From positions 1-40,984 of the forward strand of contig NZ_CAJMDQ010000011.1 in NCBI RefSeq assembly GCF_905212195.1: a stretch of 40,984 nt of DNA, in the 5' to 3' direction. Shown piece after piece: positions 7,419 through 14,029 of the stretch (position 1 is its first letter; every line of letters begins with the position of its first letter). The position numbers and the translations under genes were made by a program. The stretch is from an uncultured Anaerotignum sp. GTDB taxonomy: Bacteria > Bacillota > Clostridia > Lachnospirales > Anaerotignaceae. The notes under the pieces are model-generated. The model saw nothing but the letters and a program-made list of their open reading frames with translations, was not told where the DNA came from and searched no databases.

Positions 7419-7637
7419 ATGACAGATGAAAAAAAGTTGAGAAGTGTAATAGAAAAAAGAGGGCTGAAATTGAAGTATGTTGCTGAGCAGATCGGGCTTT
7501 CCTATTATGGCTTTCTTCTGAAACTTACCAATAAAAAGGAGTTCAAAACCAGTGAAGTTTTGGCTTTGTGTGAACTGCTGCAGATTGAATCCTTGAAAGA
7601 GAAAGAGGAAATTTTTTTTGCTTGCAAAGTTGATTGA
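7419..7637 (+). CDS. Cro-like XRE-family regulator
   Basis: This 72-residue protein is a single helix-turn-helix unit: LRSVIEKRGLKLKYVAEQIG, then LSYYGFLLKLTNKKEFKTSE and VLALCELLQIE. It is the first gene from the rightward early promoter and opposes the repressor across the operator region, the usual position of Cro. I chose ATG 7419 because GGAGGTGAG sits just before it; an in-frame ATG at 7359 lies within the promoter. An operator copy overlaps the stop codon, so the gene may also be controlled at its far end. Its direct role in the lytic switch is an inference from position. Confidence 0.85.
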   Translation: MTDEKKLRSVIEKRGLKLKYVAEQIGLSYYGFLLKLTNKKEFKTSEVLALCELLQIESLKEKEEIFFACKVD

Positions 7638-7645
7638 AAATCAAC
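7629..7645. promoter_or_regulatory. Operator copy 4 (perfect palindrome)
   Basis: GTTGATT-GAA-AATCAAC is a perfect 7-bp inverted repeat with a 3-base centre. It spans the stop codon of the Cro-like gene, about 240 bases from copy 3. It defines the operator consensus and could allow looping or act as a roadblock. Confidence 0.65.
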
Positions 7646-7714
7646 TACGTAGGATAAATAAAGCCTCATAGGACAAACCGTCAACCACATACACTGCAAC
7701 AGGAGGTGTTACAT

Positions 7715-7882
7715 ATGTCGAAACCAAAAAAGGAATACCGTGTGACCGTATCTTATTGTGAGAAAACCCCGGAGGAAGCAGAACGCCTCCGGCGGCACAT
7801 CACCAATGTACTGTATGACAAAAAAATGCTGAGCCTCCAGCGGCAGAAAGAAAAAGAAGCCGTAGCGGCGCAGAAGGCATGA
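7715..7882 (+). CDS. Small basic early protein, unknown
   Basis: A 55-residue reading frame starts MSKPKKEYRVTVSY and continues with EKTPEEAERLRRHITNVLYD, ending in a charged helix (LQRQKEKEAVAAQKA). AGGAGG lies before the ATG, and the gene is the first after the Cro-like gene. It is highly charged, helical and without cysteine motifs or membrane spans. I recall similar short early genes in clostridial prophages but know of no function. Confidence 0.6.
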   Translation: MSKPKKEYRVTVSYCEKTPEEAERLRRHITNVLYDKKMLSLQRQKEKEAVAAQKA

Positions 7883-7928
7883 CGGGACTTCGGTCCTGCC
7901 AGTGGACAAGCATAGAAAGGAAGCAAAG

Positions 7929-8171
7929 ATGTTAAAACCGGGATATCGGTATGTGGTTTGCGGCGACTGCGGTGAAATCTGGAACATTGCAAAAGAACAG
8001 GATACCAGACGTGGCTATCTTTGCCCGCAATGTGCATATAAGCGTCGCATGGAGAGGAGGAAAAAAGATGGACAAGCTCATCATTACGCTGCTAGTGGTA
8101 ATCGGGGTGCTGGTTTTGTTTCTGGGAATCGCTCTGGAGGAAATCAAGGCTCTGCAGCAGGACAAGCGTGA
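7929..8171 (+). CDS. Small zinc-ribbon-like protein
   Basis: An 80-residue frame. Its N-terminal half has VVCGDCGEIWN and, after a short spacer, YLCPQCAYKRRMERRKK, giving two Cys-x2-Cys pairs expected to bind one zinc. The C-terminal 30 residues are Gly/Ala/Ser-rich and low in complexity. The start at 7929 follows AAAGGA. The last 104 bases overlap the next gene in another frame. Zinc ribbons of this type can bind nucleic acid or protein; the partner is unknown. The frame might really end earlier in function, as the tail looks non-conserved. Confidence 0.6.
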   Translation: MLKPGYRYVVCGDCGEIWNIAKEQDTRRGYLCPQCAYKRRMERRKKDGQAHHYAASGNRGAGFVSGNRSGGNQGSAAGQA

Positions 8172-8226
8172 CTGGAAAAACCGCTATTACGCAGCGGCGC
8201 AAATTAAAGCCAAAGACAGAATCTGA
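8068..8226 (+). CDS. Small single-span membrane protein
   Basis: A 52-residue frame: MDKLIITLLVVIGVLVLFLG forms one membrane helix, then a charged cytoplasmic tail (EEIKALQQDKRDWKNRYY). A good AGGAGG lies 7 bases before ATG 8068, which decides the start. It lies largely inside the end of the zinc-ribbon gene, one frame over. The function is unknown. Confidence 0.65.
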   Translation: MDKLIITLLVVIGVLVLFLGIALEEIKALQQDKRDWKNRYYAAAQIKAKDRI

Positions 8227-8252
8227 CAAGATGAACAGTAGGAAGTGAATCT

Positions 8253-8828
8253 ATGAAATTTTCAGACATTACGAAAGTAGCGAAACGATTCCGCTATGCC
8301 GTCATTGTGACAGATGCCGGAAACAATCAGTGGTGCCATACGGGGGCGGCTGCCTACAAATTGGAAGGACTGCCATACCTGACAGCAGACGATTTTCTGA
8401 ACATCATTGGCATAGCGGAAACAAAGAAATGCAAGTGGTATCTGGGTGATCGGCAGGATGAAGCAGGACTTTTCAAAATAGATCGTCTGGGAGAGCAGGA
8501 ATTGACCGGAGATATGGCTGGCGTTTCCATTTTGTATAACGGACATAAGCTGATGCCTTTTTATCTGGCAGAAGGTGTTGTTTGGCTGGATGTGGATTTG
8601 CTGGTGCCGGTATTGAACGGAAAAACGGAATACCTACGTTTTTTCATGCGGAATCAGAACGGCAGGCGTACCATTGCCGTCAAAGACGGTCTGGTATTGA
8701 TTGCGTTGATTGGGGAGTTCCCCTTAGACCAAGGTTTATACGAACATGTGAAATTGATGTGGCAGCAATGCCAGATACAGGGAGTGGAGGTGGAATCCCA
8801 TGAAGACAGTGACGATGATGCTGATTGA
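8253..8828 (+). CDS. Conserved-looking early protein, unknown function
   Basis: A 191-residue soluble protein: MKFSDITKVAKRFRYAVIVT, then NNQWCHTGAAAYKLEGLPYL, EFPLDQGLYEHVKLMWQQCQ and an acidic tail (ESHEDSDDDAD). There are no membrane spans or recognisable catalytic motifs. It lies in the early operon with AGGAAGTGAA before the ATG, and its 3' end overlaps the next gene by 29 bases. I do not recognise a family. Its position before the replication genes suggests a role in the early lytic phase. Confidence 0.65.
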   Translation: MKFSDITKVAKRFRYAVIVTDAGNNQWCHTGAAAYKLEGLPYLTADDFLNIIGIAETKKCKWYLGDRQDEAGLFKIDRLGEQELTGDMAGVSILYNGHKLMPFYLAEGVVWLDVDLLVPVLNGKTEYLRFFMRNQNGRRTIAVKDGLVLIALIGEFPLDQGLYEHVKLMWQQCQIQGVEVESHEDSDDDAD

Positions 8829-9144
8829 GGAAACAGGAGCAAAGATTATCAAACAAAATCCTGCCATGGAAGAAATGGCAGCTAGAATCGGAGCGGTGGG
8901 CAGAATGGACATCATTCCCATGCGCCCGAACTTTGACCAGATCTATCTGGCATTTGATATGGCGAAAAATCCAGACGGTCCCATGTACGACGGCTGGGAA
9001 GGAGAACGGAAGCTTATTGTGGGAAAAGGGATTTTGTTTCGTATGGCAGGTATGCGGATTTGGGACTTGCCCATGGAAGATGGAGAAAAAGCGGCGGAGC
9101 TGGTGGAAGTCAGAGGAGAACAGCTGGCATGGGACAAGCTGTGA
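8800..9144 (+). CDS. Small early protein, unknown function
   Basis: A 114-residue soluble protein: MKTVTMMLIEETGAKIIKQN, RMDIIPMRPNFDQIYLAFDM and LFRMAGMRIWDLPMEDGEKA. GGAGGTGG precedes the ATG inside the end of the upstream gene, so the two are coupled. No known domain is apparent. It is the last gene before the structured non-coding region that precedes rep. Confidence 0.6.
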   Translation: MKTVTMMLIEETGAKIIKQNPAMEEMAARIGAVGRMDIIPMRPNFDQIYLAFDMAKNPDGPMYDGWEGERKLIVGKGILFRMAGMRIWDLPMEDGEKAAELVEVRGEQLAWDKL

Positions 9145-9353
9145 TGGACATAAAAAAATCCCTGTGGCGGGAACCACAGGGAAAGGGCATCGGGAAATGC
9201 CCAAGATACATCTGTAAAAAGAATAGCATAAATATGGAAATTTTTCAAGCGTTCTGACGGTTTCGGCTGTGAGAACGCTTTTGTAAAGAGAGGTGTGGGA
9301 GCCTCTTGGAACCTTGATAAAGAGATTATATTTACGACCACGGAGGGGAGTAT
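9145..9353. other. Structured non-coding region upstream of rep (candidate origin)
   Basis: These 209 bases have no convincing gene. They hold four inverted repeats: TCCCTGTGG/CCACAGGGA (9159-9182), GGGCAT/ATGCCC (9185-9202), AAGCGTTCT/AGAACGCTT (9247-9280, 16-base loop) and AGAGG/CCTCT further right. The first two have the same six-base loop, CGGGAA. No T tract follows these two hairpins, so they are not ordinary terminators. HUH Rep proteins recognise hairpins near their own gene, so an origin is a reasonable reading; a regulatory RNA leader is the alternative. Confidence 0.45.
9159..9202 (+). repeat. Twin hairpins with identical CGGGAA loops
   Basis: Stem of 9 bp, loop CGGGAA (9168-9173), two-base spacer, stem of 6 bp, loop CGGGAA (9191-9196). 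Both stems are perfect and different in sequence, so the shared loop is not a simple duplication. Confidence 0.8.
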
Positions 9354-10079
9354 ATGCCAAGATACATCAAAAAGATATGGAGCGGGGATGTTTACGAAGC
9401 GGAGGAATACTATTCCAGAAGGAAAATCAACAAAAGCTGTCTGCGGGGACCTAATGAAAACGGAAGCAGTGCGGAGCAGCAGGAACGGAATCTGAAATAT
9501 GCCCGAAAAAAACTGGCAAGAAAAATCAATGCCAATTTTGGAAAGGGAGATTTGTTTTTGACACTGACCCATAAACAGTATGTGGGATATGGAGAAGCTA
9601 AACGACAACTGCAAAATTTTCTGAAGCGTCTGAAGCGGAAACGGAAGAAAATGGGGTTGCCGGAACTGAAATATGTTGCAGTGACAGAAGCGGAGGGCAA
9701 GCGTGCCCATCATCATCTGGTGGTAAGTGGTACCGATCTGACTGTTGACCAATGGACAGAGCTGTGGGGACAAGGGCGGATCATGATTTCCCGTTTGGAA
9801 CCGGATGGAGATTATACGGGACTGACCAGATACATCACCAAAGAATGTCCGCTGGATCATTCTAAACGATGGAGCTGTTCCAGAAATCTGGTGGAACCCA
9901 AAGTAGAAGTAGTTCCTATGAAAGACGAAAAACCAAAACAACGGCTTCGTGTGCCAAAGGGGTATCGGGAAGTGGAACGCTATGAATACACATCTGAAGA
10001 AAACGGGATGTTTCGCTACATAAAAGCCATTCGCAATGGCGGGGCAGACTATGGGGAAGGAAAGGAGCAGGAATCATGA
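9354..10079 (+). CDS. HUH-family replication initiator (Rep)
   Basis: This 241-residue protein carries the three motifs of HUH endonucleases in order: FLTLTH (residues 68-73), the metal-binding HHH at 119-121 in KRAHHHLVVSG, and the nicking tyrosine Y160 in GLTRYITKE with K163. Such enzymes cut one strand at an origin, stay bound to the 5' end and start rolling-circle type replication. The N-terminus is basic and the centre (about 48-100) is rich in Lys and Arg. GGAGGGG precedes the ATG. The next gene overlaps by four bases (ATGA). No helicase or polymerase is encoded nearby, so host enzymes would have to do the rest. Confidence 0.82.
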   Translation: MPRYIKKIWSGDVYEAEEYYSRRKINKSCLRGPNENGSSAEQQERNLKYARKKLARKINANFGKGDLFLTLTHKQYVGYGEAKRQLQNFLKRLKRKRKKMGLPELKYVAVTEAEGKRAHHHLVVSGTDLTVDQWTELWGQGRIMISRLEPDGDYTGLTRYITKECPLDHSKRWSCSRNLVEPKVEVVPMKDEKPKQRLRVPKGYREVERYEYTSEENGMFRYIKAIRNGGADYGEGKEQES

Positions 10080-10594
10080 AACAGAGAAAAGGAAGCCATT
10101 CATGGAGCATTTTGACGGGAAAGGAAAAAAGATGCTTTGTGACAGGCAGGACAAGCTGTTTGCAGAAACACCATATTTTCCATGGAAATGGAAAACGAAA
10201 GATTTCTGATAGGCACGGTTTTTGGTGTTATCTGGTGCAAGAGGTACACCTTGCGGGGCTGGGTGGTTTGCATGCGTACCCAGAAAGTGGTCTGGATCGG
10301 GCGCTGAAGTGCATTTGTCAGAGGGAATACGAGAAAACACATACTAGGGAAGAATTTATCGACCTGATTGGAAAAAATTACATCATGCTGGATCTGGAAG
10401 AAGCAAAGCAGCGGAAAGCAGAAATGGAAAGCATGGTGGAGCGGAAAGGCATGGAGAATTACAAAGCCTACGCCATAGAGAAGTACGGAAAGATGCCGGT
10501 AAATGACTGCTGGATGTGTGAGTATGAAAGCCAGTTTGTGGAAGAAATGGATTTGTGTATCCATGGGGAGGTGGCTGGGTTTTGGCTGATGTGA
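10076..10594 (+). CDS. HNH-like zinc protein of the recombination/replication module
   Basis: This 172-residue protein begins with a basic segment, then CFVTGRTSCLQKHHIFHGNG, then a central HLAGLGGLHAYPESG followed by CQREYEKTHTREEFIDLIGK. The KHHIF element and the spacing resemble the putative HNH nucleases common beside SSB in Firmicutes phages. The usual CxxC before the HH is altered to C-x-x-x-x-x-x-C (CFVTGRTSC). The C-terminal third (about 115-172) carries a further CWMC near residue 143. Activity as a nuclease is inferred from family resemblance only. It is coupled to rep upstream and to the small gene downstream (TGATG). Confidence 0.65.
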   Translation: MKQRKGSHSWSILTGKEKRCFVTGRTSCLQKHHIFHGNGKRKISDRHGFWCYLVQEVHLAGLGGLHAYPESGLDRALKCICQREYEKTHTREEFIDLIGKNYIMLDLEEAKQRKAEMESMVERKGMENYKAYAIEKYGKMPVNDCWMCEYESQFVEEMDLCIHGEVAGFWLM

Positions 10595-10743
10595 TGAGAG
10601 AATACGCTGTGGAAATTACTGTGAAATTTGTGATCAAAGCAGAGGATGAAAAGGAAGCTGCTGTTTTTGCGTCGGCAGAAATTGAGGAATGTGATGGTGT
10701 GGAAAGCGGAACCATTACAGCGATATATAAACTGGGAAAATAG
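10594..10743 (+). CDS. Small acidic early protein, unknown
   Basis: A 49-residue frame: MREYAVEITVKFVIKAEDEK, then AAVFASAEIEECDGVESGTI and a short strand (TAIYKLGK). The ATG overlaps the upstream stop (TGATG), with GGGGAGG further upstream. The beta-strand, helix, beta-strand pattern suggests a compact fold. The frame is open further upstream to 10555, but the coupled ATG is the more natural start. Confidence 0.6.
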   Translation: MREYAVEITVKFVIKAEDEKEAAVFASAEIEECDGVESGTITAIYKLGK

Positions 10744-10784
10744 ACCATTTTCTTGAGGTCACGAAAAAGCAAAGGAGGAAAACC

Positions 10785-10964
10785 ATGTGCAAGGCATTAT
10801 ATGCGGATGCCATTGTTTATTTTGAAAAGCTGGAAAAGAAACATGCTTACCAAGCGAATAAGGCAAAGTGGCAGGGACGCAGTGAAACAGAAATCGAAAA
10901 CATCCAGCGAAAAAAGGAATATGTAAGGCTGGCAGTGGAGGCACTGCGGCAAATGGAGGAGTGA
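10785..10964 (+). CDS. Small helical early protein, unknown
   Basis: A 59-residue frame: MCKALYADAIVYFEKLEKKH, AYQANKAKWQGRSETEIENI and a final helix (VRLAVEALRQMEE). AAAGGAGG precedes the ATG at good spacing and the gene ends 7 bases before ssb. It is charged and helical with no known domain. Confidence 0.65.
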   Translation: MCKALYADAIVYFEKLEKKHAYQANKAKWQGRSETEIENIQRKKEYVRLAVEALRQMEE

Positions 10965-10971
10965 AGTATCA

Positions 10972-11376
10972 ATGAACAAAGTGGAATTGCTGGGCAGACT
11001 GACAAAAAATCCTGAGATCCGATATGGCGAAGGGGAAAACCAAGTAGCTGTCGGAAGATATACATTGGCGGTCAACCGAAGATGGAAGAAGGAAGGCGAA
11101 GCGGAAGCGGATTTTATCCCATGTGTCACATTTGGAAAGTCTGCTACATTTGCGGAAAAGTATTTCTCAAAAGGGCAGTTGATCTGCATTGTTGGGCGGC
11201 TGCAGGTGCGGAACTGGACGGATAAAGATGGTAACAAAAGAAGAAATATGGAAGTGGTTGTGGAGGAACAGCACTTCGCAGGAAGTAAAAATGAGAATCA
11301 GGAGCCGAGGAGAGAACCGACACAGGATGGGTTTTATCCCATAGATGATATCGAGGATGATGATTTGCCGTTTTGA
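10972..11376 (+). CDS. ssb: Phage single-stranded DNA-binding protein
   Basis: This 134-residue protein has the SSB fold: MNKVELLGRLTKNPEIRYGE at the start, then YTLAVNRRW, FIPCVTFGKSATFAEKYFSK and GQLICIVGRLQVRNWTDKDG. The C-terminus is a Gln/Glu/Pro-rich linker ending in DDDLPF, the acidic tip by which SSB recruits other replication proteins. It coats single-stranded DNA, which a rolling-circle type Rep would produce in quantity. It lies between small early genes and the methyltransferase gene, whose ATG begins 11 bases after the ssb stop. Confidence 0.95.
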   Translation: MNKVELLGRLTKNPEIRYGEGENQVAVGRYTLAVNRRWKKEGEAEADFIPCVTFGKSATFAEKYFSKGQLICIVGRLQVRNWTDKDGNKRRNMEVVVEEQHFAGSKNENQEPRREPTQDGFYPIDDIEDDDLPF

Positions 11377-11387
11377 GGAGTGAAGAT

Positions 11388-13214
11388 ATGAAACAAATGA
11401 ATTTACTGGAAGAACTGATCGTTGATAATTTTGCAGGTGGAGGTGGTGCCTCTACTGGCATTGAGCTTGCCACTGGACGCCCAGTGGATATTGCTATAAA
11501 CCATGATCCAGATGCCATTGCTATGCACAAGGCAAACCATCCTTACACCACACATTATTGTGAATCGGTTTGGGATGTAGACCCAAAGAAAGTGTGCAGA
11601 GGAAGAAAGGTAGGGCTTGCCTGGTTTTCGCCGGACTGCAAGCATTTTTCAAAAGCAAAGGGTGGTAAGCCCGTTGACAAAAATATTCGAGGGTTAGCGT
11701 GGATTGTGCTGAAATGGGCTGGGACAGTGCGTCCAAGAGTAATCATTCTGGAAAATGTGGAGGAATTCCAGACATGGGGACCTGTGAGGAAAGGAAAACC
11801 AGTCAAAAGCAGAGCGGGAGAAACATTTCGGAAATGGAAAGAGCAGCTGGAAAGCCTTGGGTACTGCATAGAACATAGGGAACTGGTAGCAGCAGATTAT
11901 GGAGCGCCTACCATACGGAAGCGTTTCTTTCTGATTGCACGATGTGACGGAAAGCCCATTATATTTCCGGAAAAGACGCATGCACCAGTAGACAGTGAAG
12001 AAGTGATAGAAGGCAGGAAAAAACCATGGAGAAGTGCGGCGGAAATCATAGATTGGTCCCTGCCATGTCCTTCTATTTTTGATACATCAGAAGAAATCAA
12101 AGAAAAATACGGTATTCGTGCGGTGCGTCCGCTGGCAGAGAATACTATAAAAAGAATTATCAGAGGACTGGACAAGTTTGTATTAAATACCTCTGCGCCG
12201 TTCTTGGTCATGGTAAATCATACGGGAGAGTTCAGGGGACAGGAAATAACAGATCCGGTGCAGACTGTCACAGCAAAGAACGGATATGGATTGGTATCAC
12301 CGATTTTGGAACCATATTCGATTTGGACGGTTTCCAATACCAGTAATGCGACAGGACATGCCGCAGATTCTCCCATAGATACCATTCGAACAGGAGGCGG
12401 AGGTGGACAGATGCTTCTTTCTGCGGCAATGACAGCCATAGGACAAACGGGTTTTTCAAAAGATCGTTCTTATAGCGTAGAAGAACCTGTCAGGACAACG
12501 GTTTCCAAAGCAGAGCAATGCTTACTGATGCCTTCACTGGTACAGTATCACACAGAACAGTCAGAAAAAGCGAGAGGGCAAAAAGTAACAGAACCGCTGA
12601 TGACATTGGATGCATCCAACCGTTATGGAGTTTCGGCGGCATATCTTACAAAGTACTATGGCAACGAAAAAGGCGGTATTTCTGCTGCTGATCCACTGCA
12701 TACGGTAACGGCAAAAGACAGGGAAGCGGTGACAGCAGCATTTCTTTCAAAATTCTATAAAACAGGTGTTGGACAGGACACATCAGAGCCACTCCATACC
12801 GTTACAACGTCCCCAGGACATTTCGGTTTGACCATTGTCAAATTGGAGAGAGAAAATACAGATCTGGGGCATTGGAATGAAATCAGAGAATTACTCAATC
12901 AGTATGCCGACTACAAAATCGGATGTGATGAAATCCTGCTGATTTCCATAAAAAATCAAAAGTACTTTATCTGTGATATTGGACTGCGTATGCTCACACC
13001 GAAAGAGTTATATGCGGCAAATGGATTTCCTGCTGATTACATCATTGATAAGGATTGTGACGGAAAAACTTATGGGAAAACAAAGCAGGTAGCGAGATGC
13101 GGCAATGCAGTACCGCCGCCGTTTGCGGAAGCCCTTGTCCGGGCTAATCTGCCGGAGATGTGCGGGGAGAAAATTGGAAGTATGGAAGAATTACGGAATG
13201 TTATGACAGGATAG
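11388..13214 (+). CDS. C5-cytosine DNA methyltransferase with repeat-bearing variable region
   Basis: This 608-residue enzyme transfers a methyl group from SAM to cytosine C5. Motif I is DNFAGGGGASTG (about 13-24), motif IV is WFSPDCKHFSKAKGG with the catalytic Cys84, motif VI is ILENVEEF (ENV near 122) and motif VIII is YGAPTIRKRFFLIAR. The last motifs are RMLTPKELYAANGFP and GNAVPPP (572-578). The target-recognition part, about 280-490, contains six units beginning [DES]P[VLI]xT near residues 289, 328, 366, 402, 435 and 467. The start has GAGGAG upstream. No partner restriction enzyme is nearby, so it probably protects phage DNA from host restriction. Confidence 0.93.
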   Translation: MKQMNLLEELIVDNFAGGGGASTGIELATGRPVDIAINHDPDAIAMHKANHPYTTHYCESVWDVDPKKVCRGRKVGLAWFSPDCKHFSKAKGGKPVDKNIRGLAWIVLKWAGTVRPRVIILENVEEFQTWGPVRKGKPVKSRAGETFRKWKEQLESLGYCIEHRELVAADYGAPTIRKRFFLIARCDGKPIIFPEKTHAPVDSEEVIEGRKKPWRSAAEIIDWSLPCPSIFDTSEEIKEKYGIRAVRPLAENTIKRIIRGLDKFVLNTSAPFLVMVNHTGEFRGQEITDPVQTVTAKNGYGLVSPILEPYSIWTVSNTSNATGHAADSPIDTIRTGGGGGQMLLSAAMTAIGQTGFSKDRSYSVEEPVRTTVSKAEQCLLMPSLVQYHTEQSEKARGQKVTEPLMTLDASNRYGVSAAYLTKYYGNEKGGISAADPLHTVTAKDREAVTAAFLSKFYKTGVGQDTSEPLHTVTTSPGHFGLTIVKLERENTDLGHWNEIRELLNQYADYKIGCDEILLISIKNQKYFICDIGLRMLTPKELYAANGFPADYIIDKDCDGKTYGKTKQVARCGNAVPPPFAEALVRANLPEMCGEKIGSMEELRNVMTG

Positions 13215-13311
13215 GATAACGAAAGTAATTAAGAAATTTTGGGACAGAGCCTGAAAGATTGTGTATGGCATTATGTTGGAAATATACGGAATATAGAAAG
13301 GGGCTTGAAAG

Positions 13312-13461
13312 ATGTCAAAGGATGAAGTGAGAATGTGCCGCATTTTTAATTGCGATAGAAGGAGAGGAAATGTTTGCTGTGCTGATTGCGATTACCATAA
13401 AAAGTGTAGAAATAGTTGCCAGAACAGACCAGAAGTCTGTGGATGTGTAAAGATAAAATAA
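13312..13461 (+). CDS. Small cysteine-rich protein
   Basis: This 49-residue frame has nine cysteines, at 9, 14, 22, 23, 26, 32, 36, 43 and 45 (for example VCCADCDYHKKCRNSC). GAAAGGGG precedes the ATG. The spacing suggests one or two zinc sites. It lies between the methyltransferase and the late regulator. I recall comparable short Cys-rich proteins in clostridial phages but no function. The 97 bases before it contain nothing I can name. Confidence 0.62.
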   Translation: MSKDEVRMCRIFNCDRRRGNVCCADCDYHKKCRNSCQNRPEVCGCVKIK

Positions 13462-13480
13462 ATATGGGGAGGGAATACCG

Positions 13481-13888
13481 ATGAACAATGAAGAAAAGAA
13501 GCAGTACCTGCGCAGATATCAGACGGCAAAGCGCAGAGTGGGACTGATCCAAGAAGAAATCGAGGAACTACGTTCCAGTAAGACAAGTCCTGTTGGTTTA
13601 GGGGATGGGATGCCGCGCGGAAGCGGAACATCTGATTTGTCTGGATATGCGGCGCGGCTGGATGAACTGCTGCGGGAGTTGGAAGCGGAAAGAGAAATGC
13701 AGATGGTAACTTACCGGGAAATCCGTCAGCAGATCGGGATGGTCCCAGATGCAATAGAACAGGAAATCCTGTCCAGGCGTTATCTTATTGGACAAAGCTG
13801 GGAGAAAATTGCTGTGGAAATGAAATATAGCTATCGACATGTGACCAAACTTCATGGATATGCACTGAATCATTTTGAAATTGTGTAA
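13481..13888 (+). CDS. ArpU/RinA-like late-gene transcription regulator
   Basis: The 135-residue protein starts with a long helix (NNEEKKQYLRRYQTAKRRVG, LIQEEIEEL), then a low-complexity Gly/Ser loop and a second helix (LDELLRELEAEREMQMVTYR). It ends in a sigma-70 region 4-like helix-turn-helix: EQEILSRRYLIGQSWEKIAV, then EMKYSYRHVTKLHGYALNHF. This is the build of the ArpU/RinA/DUF1492 family that switches on late genes in Firmicutes phages. The position as the last early gene fits. Its natural target would be the candidate late promoter at 18148-18182, now about 4.3 kb away because of the cargo gene. Confidence 0.82.
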   Translation: MNNEEKKQYLRRYQTAKRRVGLIQEEIEELRSSKTSPVGLGDGMPRGSGTSDLSGYAARLDELLRELEAEREMQMVTYREIRQQIGMVPDAIEQEILSRRYLIGQSWEKIAVEMKYSYRHVTKLHGYALNHFEIV

Positions 13889-13934
13889 ATATGTTCGTGT
13901 GGATTAGTTGGAAATGAAAGAAGATAAGTAACTA

Positions 13935-13968
13935 AGAGCCCTCTTGTATTTTATGACAAGGGGGCTCT
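13935..13968. terminator. Bidirectional terminator between the late regulator and cargo gene
   Basis: AGAGCCCTCTTGT / ACAAGGGGGCTCT, 13 pairs with one G-T wobble and an 8-base loop. It sits between convergent genes and can serve both. The T tract is modest (CAATTTATT). Confidence 0.75.
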
Positions 13969-14029
13969 CAATTTATTGAATGCATTCAAATTAGGTAGCA
14001 TGTTTGGAGCATTTCAACAAGCTTAAATT

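Noticed and set aside
9159..9202. Twin hairpins as an ordinary terminator
   Set aside because: No T tract follows either stem, and the identical loops on different stems are not explained by termination.
8943..9941. A 332-codon minus-strand frame across the rep gene and the structured region
   Set aside because: It runs against two supported genes and across the hairpins and has a Phe/Ser/Pro-rich composition typical of a shadow frame.
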